DNA from: Sinorhizobium sp. 6-70
Lineage (GTDB): Bacteria; Pseudomonadota; Alphaproteobacteria; Rhizobiales; Rhizobiaceae
Length of the DNA: 64,000 bases
Direction: 5' to 3'
Assembly (NCBI RefSeq): GCF_030124375.1
Contig: NZ_JASKLS010000002.1
Span: 573,802-637,801 of the forward strand
The notes below the pieces were generated by a model. It searched no databases, had not been told where the DNA came from, and saw nothing but the letters and a program-made list of their open reading frames with translations. The first letter of the stretch is position 1. Each line of letters opens with the position of its first letter. Both the position numbers and the translations under genes were made by a program. Positions 1 to 9,272 of the stretch are shown here, piece after piece.

Positions 1-2482
1 AGCCTTGCGCCGCCACTGGCAGTGCGCAAAGGGCATGGAGGGCCAGGTGCTCCTGCTGTCGGGAGAACCGGGCATCGGCAAGTCGCGCATCACCGTTGCC
101 ATCCTGGAGGACATTGCGAACGAGCAGCATGCGCACCTTTGCTATTTCTGCTCACCGCATCATGTCGGTAGCGCGCTCTATCCGATCATCCGCCAGATTG
201 AGCGCGCTGCTGAAATGAACCAAGATGATGAAGCGCTGGCGAAGCTCGACAAGTTGGAAACACTGCTCGCGGCCACCTCGACTACGGCGGAAGATTGCAG
301 CCTCCTCGCAGATCTGCTCTCCCTGCCCAGCCTCGGACGCTTCCCGACATTGGATCTCAGCCCGCAGCAACGAAAATCGCGGACACTGCAGGCACTCGTC
401 CGGCAACTGGAAGCGCTCGCCCGCCAGGAACCCGTTTTGATGATTTTCGAGGACGTGCATTGGATCGATCCGACCAGCCTGGAACTCCTGGATCGAATCG
501 TCGAACGCATCCGGCCGCTGCCCGTGCTGCTCATTACGACGTTCCGTCCCGAGTTCACCCCGTCCTGGATCGGGCAGCCGCACGCCTCGATAATGACGCT
601 CAGCCGCCTGGGACAGCGCGACGGTACCGCCCTGGTCAAACGTGTTCTCGGCAAACGAGGCTTGCCTGCCGAAGCCATCAGAGAAATCGTCGAGCGCACA
701 GACGGCGTGCCGCTTTATATCGAGGAGTTTACGAAAGCGGTGGTAGAGACCCGCGACGAGAAAGACTACGCGCCGTCGACAGCACCAGCGGCGGGTCTTG
801 GCATTCCGGCCACCCTACACGCGTCCCTCATGGCCCGTCTCGATCGACTGGGCGCCGCGAAATACGTGGCGCAGATGGGCGCAGCTATCGGGCGTGAGTT
901 CTCGCATGAACTGTTGGCCGCGGTAGTACCCTATTCGGCAACTGAGCTGCAGGTTTTCCTGGATCAGCTGACCTCGTCCGGGTTGGTCTTCCGGCGCGGA
1001 ACGACGAGCGATGCATTGTATCTCTTCAAGCATGCGCTTGTGCAGGACGCGGCCTATAACACGCTGTTGCGCCATCCGAGGCAACAGTTGCATGCCAAGA
1101 TCGCCAAAGCGCTGGAAGAGCGGTTCCCGGACCGGGCTGCCCGCGAACCGGAGGTACTGGCCCATCATTTCGCAGAAGCAGGGCAGGCGGCCCGCGCGAT
1201 CGAGTCCTGGCTCATAGCAGGCAAGCAGGCAGCCCAACGTTCCGCAAATCTGGAGGCCATCGGTCACTTTTCCAGGGGTTTGAAGGCACTGGCATCACTT
1301 CCGCCAGGGCCAGAGAAAGACCGGAAGGAACTCGCTCTGCAGACGGCAATCGGAACACCGCTGATTTCCGTCCACGGCTATGCTGCCCCGCAGATTGGGG
1401 CAGCATATGGCCGGGCGCGCGCGCTTTGTCAGCAGTTTGGCGATGCCGCCGCCCTGCACGCGACGCTGAGCGGAGAGTTTGTTTATCACTTCGTGCGAGG
1501 CGACTACGCAATGATGCAGCAATTGACCGACGAAGCGTGGCGGGCTGCCGAGCGAACCGGCAACGACGCATTTCAGTTGGCCGGACACCGCATGGGCGGC
1601 ATGACGGCGATGTACTTCGGCCGCTTCATCGAGGCTGATCGCGAATTTGAGACGATCCTGCGCCTCTATGATCCCGACCGACACCGTCCTCCGCCCGTTC
1701 TGTATATCCATGACCCGAAAATTTCAGCACTTGCCTACCTGGCGATCATCAAGTGGATACTTGGTTGTCCGCATCAGGCACGAATGTTGGCCATCGAGGC
1801 GCTCCACTATGCCGAAGAATTGGACCAGGCTAACCTCAGCGCCCACGTCAGAACATACGCTGGGGCAGGGCTCGACGAGCTTCTTGGCGAAACATCGGCC
1901 GTGCGCGGGCATGCTGACGCAATCGTTGCTCTTGCCGATCAACACAGTCTGCACTACTGGCGATTGAACGGGCTGTTCTTACAAGGTTGGGCGATTGCCC
2001 AGCACGAATCCGCCAAGGAAGGCTTGGCGCTCATGCGTCAGAGTTTGACGGGCCGATCTGCAATGGGTGTCAGTTGGTATCATGTTCGATATCTTTGCAT
2101 GCTGGCGACAACGCTCCAAGACTCGGGCGCGGCTGAAGCTGGCTTGCGCGTCGTCGCGGAGGCTAAAGACTGCGCCGCCTGCCACGACGAGCACATGTGG
2201 GATGCCGAACTCGAGCGGACCGAGGCCGAGCTTTTGGGCGCGCGCGCCCGTTCCGATAAGGAGTGTGAAGCCTTCTTCCTGTCAGCGCTCGCTGCGGCGC
2301 GACGCCAGAGCGCCAAGTCGTTCGAGCTGCGCGCTGCGGTCGGCCTCGCTAAGTTTTGGGCTGAGCAAGGCCGCTGCGCCGATTCTCGGAATTTGCTTGG
2401 GCCACTCTATGAGTCGTTCACCGAGGGGCATAATACGCGCGACCTGATTCAAGCTAGGCAGCTGCTTGACAGGTTACAGTGA
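1..2482 (+). CDS. AAA ATPase/TPR protein, C-terminal part (cyclase-associated type), 5' truncated by window
   Basis: The reading frame is open to the left edge, so only the last ~825 residues are seen. GEPGIGKS (visible residues 20-27) is a Walker A loop and VLMIFEDVHWID (about 143-154) a Walker B segment, giving an AAA/STAND-like ATPase. From roughly residue 370 the protein is helical and Ala/Leu-rich, as expected of degenerate TPR repeats. In rhizobia this architecture usually follows an N-terminal adenylate/guanylate cyclase domain, but that part lies outside the window. A LuxR-type C-terminal HTH is not visible, which argues against a MalT/AfsR-like regulator. Nucleotide-dependent signalling is therefore family inference. 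No partner gene is evident downstream; the next gene is convergent. Confidence 0.75.
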   Translation, partial: ALRRHWQCAKGMEGQVLLLSGEPGIGKSRITVAILEDIANEQHAHLCYFCSPHHVGSALYPIIRQIERAAEMNQDDEALAKLDKLETLLAATSTTAEDCSLLADLLSLPSLGRFPTLDLSPQQRKSRTLQALVRQLEALARQEPVLMIFEDVHWIDPTSLELLDRIVERIRPLPVLLITTFRPEFTPSWIGQPHASIMTLSRLGQRDGTALVKRVLGKRGLPAEAIREIVERTDGVPLYIEEFTKAVVETRDEKDYAPSTAPAAGLGIPATLHASLMARLDRLGAAKYVAQMGAAIGREFSHELLAAVVPYSATELQVFLDQLTSSGLVFRRGTTSDALYLFKHALVQDAAYNTLLRHPRQQLHAKIAKALEERFPDRAAREPEVLAHHFAEAGQAARAIESWLIAGKQAAQRSANLEAIGHFSRGLKALASLPPGPEKDRKELALQTAIGTPLISVHGYAAPQIGAAYGRARALCQQFGDAAALHATLSGEFVYHFVRGDYAMMQQLTDEAWRAAERTGNDAFQLAGHRMGGMTAMYFGRFIEADREFETILRLYDPDRHRPPPVLYIHDPKISALAYLAIIKWILGCPHQARMLAIEALHYAEELDQANLSAHVRTYAGAGLDELLGETSAVRGHADAIVALADQHSLHYWRLNGLFLQGWAIAQHESAKEGLALMRQSLTGRSAMGVSWYHVRYLCMLATTLQDSGAAEAGLRVVAEAKDCAACHDEHMWDAELERTEAELLGARARSDKECEAFFLSALAAARRQSAKSFELRAAVGLAKFWAEQGRCADSRNLLGPLYESFTEGHNTRDLIQARQLLDRLQ

Positions 2483-2706
2483 AACTCAGGCTGGCAACAA
2501 TGTGACCACACCTCGGCTTTTGTCGGGAGCGGAAGTTCGATCGAGTACGCCGGAACTGTTTCCCACCCGTTGCTGACCTCCCGGTCCAGAGGCAAGATTC
2601 GTTCAGTTGACGTTCGACAAGGCTATCCGCTGGAGGTCATCTGAGAAGGGCTCCCCTCACCTGCCGCGATATCGCGCCCTGCTGTACCGGATAAGTCGAG
2701 GAAGGC

Positions 2707-3516
2707 TCAGCCGGCGCGACCGGCGCGCTTGACGAGCATGGCGATGAACGGCACGTCGTCACCCGAGATCGTGTCGATGAGGCCGTCGGCAATCCATTGC
2801 ACGAGCTCCGGCAGGGGATCGCGTCCGCCACGCCAATATTCGGCGAGCACATCAGGGCGAGGCACGTGTACCCGGTTGCTGAAGCCTGCTTCGTGCAATG
2901 CCTTTGCATCGTCGGGGTGGAACATGTCGAGCTCGATCGAAACCGAGTTCGCCCTGCACGCTTTCAAAACCCCGACGAGATCGGCGTGGCGAGCGTGGGT
3001 GATGGCTTCGGTTCTGAGGTCCGGATGGCGCTCGACGGCATGCTTCAGCATCACATGGTCGAAACCGATGACAGTGACCAGGTCGAGATTACCCGTCGAT
3101 CGCAGCAAGGCTGCCACCTGATCGACGGCGAAATCCGGGCGCTCCGCCTCCTTGATCTCGAGCACGACACCCATGTCATCCGCCTTCGCCCAATCGAGCG
3201 CCTCCGCCACGGTCGGAATCTGCGTTCCGGCGAAGGCGGGATGATACCAGCCCCCCGCATCCAATCTGCGGATCTGCTCGAGGCTGAGGTCTGCCGCAAA
3301 GCCGTGTCCGTTCGTTGTCCTGTCGACAGTCAGGTCGTGCAGGATGATCGGCTCACCGTCCGCGGTCAGCACGACGTCGATCTCGACCGTGGTCGCCCCT
3401 GCAGCCTTTGCCGCTTTCAACGCCAGCAACGTATTTTCCGGGTAATGGAGGCTGTAGCCGCGGTGGCCACAGACATGGACACGTCCCGCTTCGCGGGCAA
3501 GGAAGCTGAAAGCCAT
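2707..3516 (-). CDS. Glycerophosphodiester phosphodiesterase
   Basis: A 269-residue GDPD-family TIM-barrel hydrolase that should split glycerophosphodiesters into glycerol 3-phosphate and an alcohol. The family signature is intact: GHRG (His18-Arg19), PENT (Glu27-Asn28), VEIDV (Glu45, Asp47), then ADGEPIILHD with His60 and the DRTTNG segment. No signal peptide is visible, so it is cytoplasmic and would act on imported substrate. It lies 15 bases after the LacI-type regulator gene on the same strand, so the two form an operon divergent from an ABC importer whose last gene is a second GDPD-family protein. The family is certain; the exact diester is unknown. Confidence 0.9.
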   Translation of the reverse strand: MAFSFLAREAGRVHVCGHRGYSLHYPENTLLALKAAKAAGATTVEIDVVLTADGEPIILHDLTVDRTTNGHGFAADLSLEQIRRLDAGGWYHPAFAGTQIPTVAEALDWAKADDMGVVLEIKEAERPDFAVDQVAALLRSTGNLDLVTVIGFDHVMLKHAVERHPDLRTEAITHARHADLVGVLKACRANSVSIELDMFHPDDAKALHEAGFSNRVHVPRPDVLAEYWRGGRDPLPELVQWIADGLIDTISGDDVPFIAMLVKRAGRAG

Positions 3517-3531
3517 TTTCGATCTGACCCT

Positions 3532-4575
3532 CTACCGTGATTGCGCGACTTCTCGACCGCGCGCCCTGACTGTTTCGCGAACGATGAGCTCGACCGGCAC
3601 GTAGACCGAAATCGGCGGCGCGTCGGGATCGGCGAGGCGCCGGTCGAGTATCGATACGACATCCCGGGCAATTCGCCGGGGATCTTGCCGCAGCGTGGTC
3701 AGACCGTAGGAAGACCATGCGGCGATGGGCACATCGTCAAAGCCGATGACCGAAACGTCGTCCGGCACGCGCAAGCCCGCACGACGAAAGTGGTCGAGCG
3801 TTCCGAACGCCATGAGATCATTCACACAAAAGACCGCGTCTGGCGCGGGCCCGCTCGCCAGCAGCTGTCGCGCCGCCTCCTGCCCGCCATCATAGTCGGC
3901 GAGGCCGGCCCGAACGATCTTCGCCTCGAACCCCGACGCCGTAGCAAATTGAGTGAAGGCGTGCTCGCGGGCGCGGAGGCAGGGACTCGGGTTCACCCTG
4001 TTGATCACGGCGAAACGGGAGGCGCCTGCCAGGCGGAGGGCCTCGAAGGCCTGCTGCGCTCCGTCCCTGTCATCACAATGCACGCTGTCGACGCCGGTCT
4101 CGGCCCGATTGATCAGGATCAGCGGCTGTCCATTTCGCCGGGTGAGCTCGACAAGGCTGGTCGGCGGCGAACCCGAGAGGAAGACGGTCGCCTCCGCTCG
4201 ATAGCGTAGCAGCTGCCGGGTTGCATTTGCGACGTCCTCCGCAGTGGGGCCGATGCTGATGATCGCCGGCACGTTGGAGCGCTCGATCAAGGCCTGCGAG
4301 AGGGCCGCGATCATCTGGGCCCGGAATGGAGTATCGGCATCGGAGGTCACGAGACCGACCAGCCGGCTCCGGTTGGCGAGAAGCCCGCGCGCGAGATCGT
4401 TGACCTGATATCCGAGCGCCGCGGCTGCCTCGTGCACCCGCGCCAGCGTTGCTGGCGCGATGCTTGCGCCAGGAGTGAAGGCCCGCGAAACCGCCGACCG
4501 GGACACACCGGCAAGCTCGGCGACTGCGTGGGCGCTCACAAAGCGGCCTTGGTTGCTGTCTCTCGTATCCGACAC
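3532..4575 (-). CDS. LacI-family transcriptional regulator
   Basis: A DNA-binding repressor of about 347 residues. The N-terminal helix-turn-helix is AVAELAGVSRSAVSRAF, with a hinge-helix region around LARGLLANRS, followed by the periplasmic-binding-protein-like effector domain (LVGLVTSDADTPFRAQ through VSVIGFDDVPIAAW). The frame is open upstream to 4782, but the extension is not protein-like. The GTG at 4575 follows a GGAG eight bases upstream and places the HTH near the N terminus as is usual, so I chose it. It is divergent from the ABC operon at 4687. Two inverted repeats in the shared intergenic region are the natural operators. The effector is probably a sugar- or glycerol-phosphate-like ligand of the adjacent transporter (inference). 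Confidence 0.9.
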   Translation of the reverse strand: MSDTRDSNQGRFVSAHAVAELAGVSRSAVSRAFTPGASIAPATLARVHEAAAALGYQVNDLARGLLANRSRLVGLVTSDADTPFRAQMIAALSQALIERSNVPAIISIGPTAEDVANATRQLLRYRAEATVFLSGSPPTSLVELTRRNGQPLILINRAETGVDSVHCDDRDGAQQAFEALRLAGASRFAVINRVNPSPCLRAREHAFTQFATASGFEAKIVRAGLADYDGGQEAARQLLASGPAPDAVFCVNDLMAFGTLDHFRRAGLRVPDDVSVIGFDDVPIAAWSSYGLTTLRQDPRRIARDVVSILDRRLADPDAPPISVYVPVELIVRETVRARGREVAQSR

Positions 4576-4618
4576 CGCTCGACTCCGCTGGACATTCCCC
4601 AAAGCGCATTCATAATCG

Positions 4619-4638
4619 TGTTGCACAGCATTGCAACA
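4619..4638. promoter_or_regulatory. Candidate LacI operator (inverted repeat)
   Basis: The 7-bp arms TGTTGCA and TGCAACA are separated by six bases in the divergent region between the LacI gene and the solute-binding protein gene. The position and symmetry suit binding of the adjacent LacI-type regulator, although the half-site lacks the classical central CG. Confidence 0.45.
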
Positions 4639-4646
4639 ATCAATGA

Positions 4647-4667
4647 CGACACGATGCAAGCGTGTCG
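4647..4667. promoter_or_regulatory. Second inverted repeat, candidate operator
   Basis: The arms CGACACG and CGTGTCG flank a 7-base spacer, ending 19 bases before the ATG of the binding-protein gene. It lies beside the other inverted repeat of this divergent promoter region and could be a second regulator site or a leader hairpin. Confidence 0.35.
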
Positions 4668-4686
4668 CGGCTGGGAGGGAAATCAG

Positions 4687-6060
4687 ATGATTCACTGGAA
4701 AATCGGAACGGCTGCGCTTTTGAGCGCAGCATTGGCGGCCGGCAGTGCCGCCTTCCTTGCAGCAACGCCTCTGTTGGCGCAAGAAACCGTGAAGCTGGAA
4801 CTCTGGTCACGCCAGGATCCATCAGGGCCGCTGCGCCCGGGCAATGTGGTCAAGGCTGCCGAGCGGTTGAACAAGGAGCTCGAGGCCGAGGGCTCCCCCA
4901 AGCGCGTCGAGGTTACCGTGCGCGAGAGCCCTGCCAAGGGCTTCGACGACGATGCACTACAGCTTCTCAAGGTGTTCGGCATCGGCGAAGGCCCCGATAT
5001 GTTCATCGCCGCGCACGAATGGATCTGCGCCTTCCAGGAGGATGGCTTCGTTCTCAAGCTCGATGATTATATCGCAAAATACCCTCAGCACTTCGGCACG
5101 ATCTTTCCGTCGCTCTGGTCATCGGCCAAATGTCCCGACGGCACCTATGCCATTCCGCAGGATGCCGAGGCGAGAATGTTCTTCTACAACAAGAAGCTCC
5201 TGCGCGAGGCCGGCTACGACGCCGCCTTCGTCGATGCCATGCCGCAGCGGGCGTTGGCGGGCGACCTGACGATGGATGAGGTGCTGGAGATCGCCAAGCA
5301 GGTCGTCGACAAGACGAAGGCGCAATACGGTGTGCTTCACCGGCCGAACAAGGGCCCGGATTACATCATGGTCTTTCAGGCCTACGGCAACGACTTCGTC
5401 GATCCGGCGACCGGCAAACTGCTGCTCGAGCGCGACAAGCTCGCTGCCGCTTTCGGCTGGTTCGAGCGCGGCGTGAAGGAAAAGGTCATCCCGGCCAATA
5501 ACACGGCGATGGAATTCGATGCGCTGCGCAAGGAATTCTACACCGGCAACGCCGCATTCTGGATGTACGGCATCTGGGATCTCGGCAGCGTCGCGTTCCC
5601 GACCTACGGGCTGCCGCAGGACGAGAAGGCCTTCTTCGCGGATTGGGGCTGGATTACCGGGCCGGCACCTGAGAAGGGCGGCGCGCCGGTCAGTCTGACC
5701 CATCCGATCGTCTATGCGATCGCCGCCGACACGAAGGAGCCGGAACTCGCGGTCCGTCTGCTTGGTCACGCTTCAGCGGTCGATCTCAACACGGATCACG
5801 CGGTCACAACGACACATCTCGGAATCAAACCCGAGCAACTCCAGGACCCGCGCTATGCCAAGGCCTGGCCGCTCGCCAAGGCAACGGAACTGCTGAAGAT
5901 CACCAAGTTCCTGCCCAACAACTCGCAGTTCGGCGAGCTCAACGGCATCATCTTCGCCGGAATTCAAGGCATAGAATCGGGGCGGCTGTCGGCGCAGCAA
6001 GCAGCCGATTTCGTCATCGAGGAGGCGTCTGCCACCCTCGAAGACGTGACCGTCAAATAG
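4687..6060 (+). CDS. ABC transporter substrate-binding protein (family 1)
   Basis: A periplasmic binding protein of 457 residues. The N terminus is a Sec signal peptide (charged MIHWK, then a hydrophobic Ala/Leu stretch ending ATPLLAQ). The mature part has the maltose/glycerol-phosphate-type fold signs: LELWSRQDPSG, GEGPDMFIAAHEW, FWMYGIWDLG. I chose the ATG at 4687 because GGGAGGG stands just upstream and the signal peptide starts there; the upstream open frame is not coding. It heads an operon of two permeases, an ATPase and a GDPD-like gene. With phosphodiesterase genes on both sides, a glycerophosphodiester or similar phospho-sugar ligand is likely, but this is inferred from context. Confidence 0.9.
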   Translation: MIHWKIGTAALLSAALAAGSAAFLAATPLLAQETVKLELWSRQDPSGPLRPGNVVKAAERLNKELEAEGSPKRVEVTVRESPAKGFDDDALQLLKVFGIGEGPDMFIAAHEWICAFQEDGFVLKLDDYIAKYPQHFGTIFPSLWSSAKCPDGTYAIPQDAEARMFFYNKKLLREAGYDAAFVDAMPQRALAGDLTMDEVLEIAKQVVDKTKAQYGVLHRPNKGPDYIMVFQAYGNDFVDPATGKLLLERDKLAAAFGWFERGVKEKVIPANNTAMEFDALRKEFYTGNAAFWMYGIWDLGSVAFPTYGLPQDEKAFFADWGWITGPAPEKGGAPVSLTHPIVYAIAADTKEPELAVRLLGHASAVDLNTDHAVTTTHLGIKPEQLQDPRYAKAWPLAKATELLKITKFLPNNSQFGELNGIIFAGIQGIESGRLSAQQAADFVIEEASATLEDVTVK

Positions 6061-6072
6061 GTCCGAGCAGTT

Positions 6073-6113
6073 TCGCGACCGTCGACATGGCGCGCGCCGG
6101 TCGACGGTCGCGA
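6073..6113. other. Intercistronic GC-rich stem-loop
   Basis: Two perfect 14-bp arms (6073-6086 and 6100-6113; the left arm begins TCGCGACCG) enclose a 13-base loop, directly after the binding-protein stop codon and before the first permease gene. No T-run follows. It is best read as an mRNA-stabilising or partial-termination hairpin that keeps the binding protein more abundant than the permeases. Confidence 0.75.
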
Positions 6114-6138
6114 GACGCCGTCCTTACGAGCCCAAACG

Positions 6139-7092
6139 ATGACGACCATAGCAGATGAACTGACGATCGAGCGACGCGGCCATGCGAGGTCGGCGGCCCG
6201 CAGGCGCACCAACTTCGTGATCTTTCTCGGTCCCGCGATCATCCTCACGGTCCTCTTCTTCGTCGTCCCGGTGATCATCGATATCACCGTGTCGTTCACC
6301 GACCTCAGCCGCTCGCTCCGCATCAGCGAGTTCACCACAGAGCAGTACCAGAAGGTCTTTCGAACCGATCGCCGCTTGTCGCAGGTCATCGGACTGACCT
6401 TCATCTATGTCTTCGGCACGCTGGCGATCTTCAACGTGACCTTTGGCCTGATCCTCGCCATCACCACCACCGCGATCAGAAATGTGTCCGGCAGTTTCTT
6501 CCGCGGTGTGTGGCTGCTGCCGCGGATGAGTCCGTCTGTCCTTTACATCCTGCTCTGGCTGTGGGCGGTGAGCCCAACGGAAGCCGGCCTCGTAAACCAG
6601 GTGCTCATGCAGGCGTTCGGTCTCGACGCGCCGCTCGACCTTCTGACTTCGGCGCCGATTGCGCTCATCATCATCTCGAACGGCTTCATCGGCGCCTCGA
6701 TGGGCATGATCATCTTCACCGCCGCGATCCGCGGGATCCCCGAGCACCTGTTCCACGCGGCGGCAGTGGACGGCGCGGGAACCCTTGCACAGGTCCGCTT
6801 TATCACACTGCCGGCGCTGCGTTGGCCGATCAGCTTCGTGACGATCTATCAGACTCTCTCGCTGCTGGTCAGCTTCGAGTACATCCTGCTCCTCACCAGG
6901 GGCGGTCCCTTCTACGACACCACCGTCTATGCGCTCTACGTGTACCGCCGCGCCTTCGAGAGCGGCCAATACGGCTACGGGGCCGCGCTGGCACTATTTC
7001 TCATCGTCATCGGCGTCGTCGTCGCCCTCATCGGCTGGCGCTTCTTCGACATGGAGCGCCTGCTGCAGCGCCCGCGTATCGAGGTGCATTGA
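6139..7092 (+). CDS. ABC transporter permease, MalF/UgpA type
   Basis: A 317-residue inner-membrane permease with about six hydrophobic helices, the first at FVIFLGPAIILTVLFFVVPVI. The cytoplasmic EAA-like loop (HAAAVDGAGTLAQVRFITLP) near residues 212-231 contacts the ATPase. The short charged N terminus (MTTIADELTIERRGH) is usual for the first permease of this class. The stop overlaps the operon layout closely: the next permease ATG begins one base after TGA. It works with the binding protein and ATPase of the same operon. Confidence 0.92.
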   Translation: MTTIADELTIERRGHARSAARRRTNFVIFLGPAIILTVLFFVVPVIIDITVSFTDLSRSLRISEFTTEQYQKVFRTDRRLSQVIGLTFIYVFGTLAIFNVTFGLILAITTTAIRNVSGSFFRGVWLLPRMSPSVLYILLWLWAVSPTEAGLVNQVLMQAFGLDAPLDLLTSAPIALIIISNGFIGASMGMIIFTAAIRGIPEHLFHAAAVDGAGTLAQVRFITLPALRWPISFVTIYQTLSLLVSFEYILLLTRGGPFYDTTVYALYVYRRAFESGQYGYGAALALFLIVIGVVVALIGWRFFDMERLLQRPRIEVH

Positions 7093-7093
7093 G

Positions 7094-8161
7094 ATGGTCG
7101 CACGGACAACGGTCGACTGGGATGCATTGGCAACGCGGGCGCGTGTCGCCCGGCGCAGCAGGGCGGTCGTTCTCTACGCCTTCCTGATCGCGGTGTCGCT
7201 GCCGATCATCCTTCCCTACTTCTGGCTCGTCACGATCGCCTTCTCGGCCAGGACCGGCGTTGCCGACACGGCGGTTCTGTGGCGCTCGATGGCCGTGGTC
7301 ATCCCCACCGTCGTCGCCCTCTGGCTCGCTGCCGCGCTCGCGCAAAGCCGGCGCCAGTTATGGATGGGGCTTACCGCAGTCGCCGCGATCGCCGCCGTCG
7401 CCTTCGCCTTGCTGGTAGGCCCCGACCTGCACCTCGGGAATTTCATCTTCCTGTGGGAGCCGGACTTCGCCTCGGTCGTGCGATCGCGGATCGGGGAAGT
7501 GAAGGGAGCGGTCCAGTTTCCCAACGTCTGGCATGCCTTCGGCAACTCGATCCTGATCGCCGGCGCGCAGACGACGATCGTCGTCACCGTCGCCTCGTTG
7601 GCAGCCTATTACCTGTCACGCTTCCAGTTCCCCGGCCGCTCCTCGATGCTGCGCTCGCTTCTGGTGCTTCACGCCTTCCCCGTGCTGACGCTGATCGTGC
7701 CGATGTTCCTGATGCTTTACTGGATCGGGCTCCTCGACACGCTTTCCGGCGTCATAATCGTGCTTGTCGCCTTCGAGCTCCCATTTGCGATTTTTATCAT
7801 GAAGGGCTTCTTCGATGCAGTGCCGTGGGACATCGAGATGAGCGCGCTGACCGACGGCGCTTCACGGCGGCAGGCATTCGTGAGCGTGGTTCTGCCGCAG
7901 GTGAGGAACGGTATTCTTGCGATCGCAGTCTTCACGTTCATCCGCGGCTGGGAAGAGTACATCTTCGTGTTCACGTTCCTGATCAGGAACAGCAATTGGA
8001 CGATGAGCCTTTACATGTACTGGGTGCGCGATGATGTCATGGGCGTCGACTATGGCGTTGTTTCTGCAGTCGGCGTCTTCTACCTTGTCCCGAGCCTCAT
8101 CCTTTACATGGGCGCGCAGCGCTATCTCATGCAGATGTCGATCGGCGGCGTGAAGGGCTGA
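7094..8161 (+). CDS. ABC transporter permease, MalG/UgpE type, with an inserted segment
   Basis: The second permease of the importer, 355 residues, which is 60-80 longer than the usual ~280. The C-terminal core is ordinary: the EAA-like loop at MSALTDGASRRQAFVSVVLP and the following helices. Between the first helix (ending near residue 50) and the region where the core resumes at FPNVWHAFGNSILIAG, there is an extra stretch with two hydrophobic segments (SMAVVIPTVVALWLAAALAQ and LTAVAAIAAVAFALLVG). The ATG at 7094 directly follows the previous stop; the longer upstream open frame overlaps the first permease and is rejected. Confidence 0.9.
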   Translation: MVARTTVDWDALATRARVARRSRAVVLYAFLIAVSLPIILPYFWLVTIAFSARTGVADTAVLWRSMAVVIPTVVALWLAAALAQSRRQLWMGLTAVAAIAAVAFALLVGPDLHLGNFIFLWEPDFASVVRSRIGEVKGAVQFPNVWHAFGNSILIAGAQTTIVVTVASLAAYYLSRFQFPGRSSMLRSLLVLHAFPVLTLIVPMFLMLYWIGLLDTLSGVIIVLVAFELPFAIFIMKGFFDAVPWDIEMSALTDGASRRQAFVSVVLPQVRNGILAIAVFTFIRGWEEYIFVFTFLIRNSNWTMSLYMYWVRDDVMGVDYGVVSAVGVFYLVPSLILYMGAQRYLMQMSIGGVKG

Positions 8162-8166
8162 CGACG

Positions 8167-9231
8167 ATGGCGAAGATTGAATTTCGTAACGTGGTCAAGC
8201 GCTTCGGTGCTGTCGAGGTGATCCCCGACATGAACCTCGTCATAGAGGACGGCGAGTTCGTCGCGCTGCTCGGCCCCTCCGGCTGCGGCAAGTCGACGAG
8301 CCTGTTCATGCTCGCCGGCATCTATCTTCCCAGCGGCGGCGAGCTCCTCTTCGACGGGCATGTCGTCAACGAGGTGGAGGCACGCGACCGCAATGTCGGC
8401 ATTGTCTTTCAATCCTACGCGCTCTACCCGCACATGAGCGTGCGCGACAACATCCTGTTTCCACTGCGCTTCAAGAAAACCCCGCGCGACGAGGCCCTCA
8501 CCCGGGTGAAGGCGGCCGCGAACCTCGTCCGGGTCGAGGAACTCCTCGACCGTCGCCCCAGCGAGCTTTCCGGCGGCCAGCAGCAGCGCGTCGCCCTCGC
8601 GCGCGCCCTGGTGAAGGAGCCGCAGTTGCTGCTCCTCGACGAGCCGCTCTCCAACCTCGATGCTTCGCTTCGTCTTTCGATGCGGACCGAGATCAAATCG
8701 CTGCACGCGCAGCTCGGCGTCACGACCGTGCTCGTCACGCATGATCAGATCGAGGCGACGACGATGGCCGACCGCATCATCTGCATGCGCGCCGGCCAGA
8801 TCGAACAGGTCGGGACGCCGGACGACCTCTATCTCAAACCATCGAGCCTGTTCGTCGCCGGCTTTATTGGCTCACCGCCCATCAATCTTGTTGCCGGCAA
8901 AGCCGAAGGCGGCACGATCACCGTGGATGGCGTCAGATTCCCGGTTGAAGGCGCGTCGGGATCGGTGACTGTCGGGCTGAGGCCGGAGCACCTCAGATTT
9001 GGCAATACCGGCTTTGCCGGCCGCATCGCGCAGATCGAGCCGATGGGCCGCGAGATCCTTTATGTCGTCGAAACCGGCATGGGCGCCCTTCGCGTACTCG
9101 AACAGGGTTCCTCGGCCGGGCACTCGACAGGCGAAGAGGTAAGGATCGGTTTCCAGCCCGAGAATTCGCTCGTCTTCGAGACGGCGCAACAGAAGCTCGT
9201 CGCCGGCGCGCATGTCCGTGCACCCATTTGA
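8167..9231 (+). CDS. ABC transporter ATP-binding protein (MalK/UgpC type)
   Basis: The 354-residue ATPase that powers the importer. Walker A is GPSGCGKST (residues 36-44), the Q-loop lies in [10 protein letters not shown], the signature is LSGGQQQRVALARA, Walker B is LLLLDEP, and the switch His is in VLVTHDQIEA. The C-terminal ~110 residues form the regulatory TOBE/OB-like domain of the MalK group. It begins five bases after the permease stop and is followed by a GDPD-like gene, consistent with one transcription unit. Confidence 0.95.
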   Translation: MAKIEFRNVVKRFGAVEVIPDMNLVIEDGEFVALLGPSGCGKSTSLFMLAGIYLPSGGELLFDGHVVNEVEARDRNVGIVFQSYALYPHMSVRDNILFPLRFKKTPRDEALTRVKAAANLVRVEELLDRRPSELSGGQQQRVALARALVKEPQLLLLDEPLSNLDASLRLSMRTEIKSLHAQLGVTTVLVTHDQIEATTMADRIICMRAGQIEQVGTPDDLYLKPSSLFVAGFIGSPPINLVAGKAEGGTITVDGVRFPVEGASGSVTVGLRPEHLRFGNTGFAGRIAQIEPMGREILYVVETGMGALRVLEQGSSAGHSTGEEVRIGFQPENSLVFETAQQKLVAGAHVRAPI

Positions 9232-9272
9232 CAGAGTCGAGCGACAGTCGCCTGGAGCGGAAAGGACGCGCG

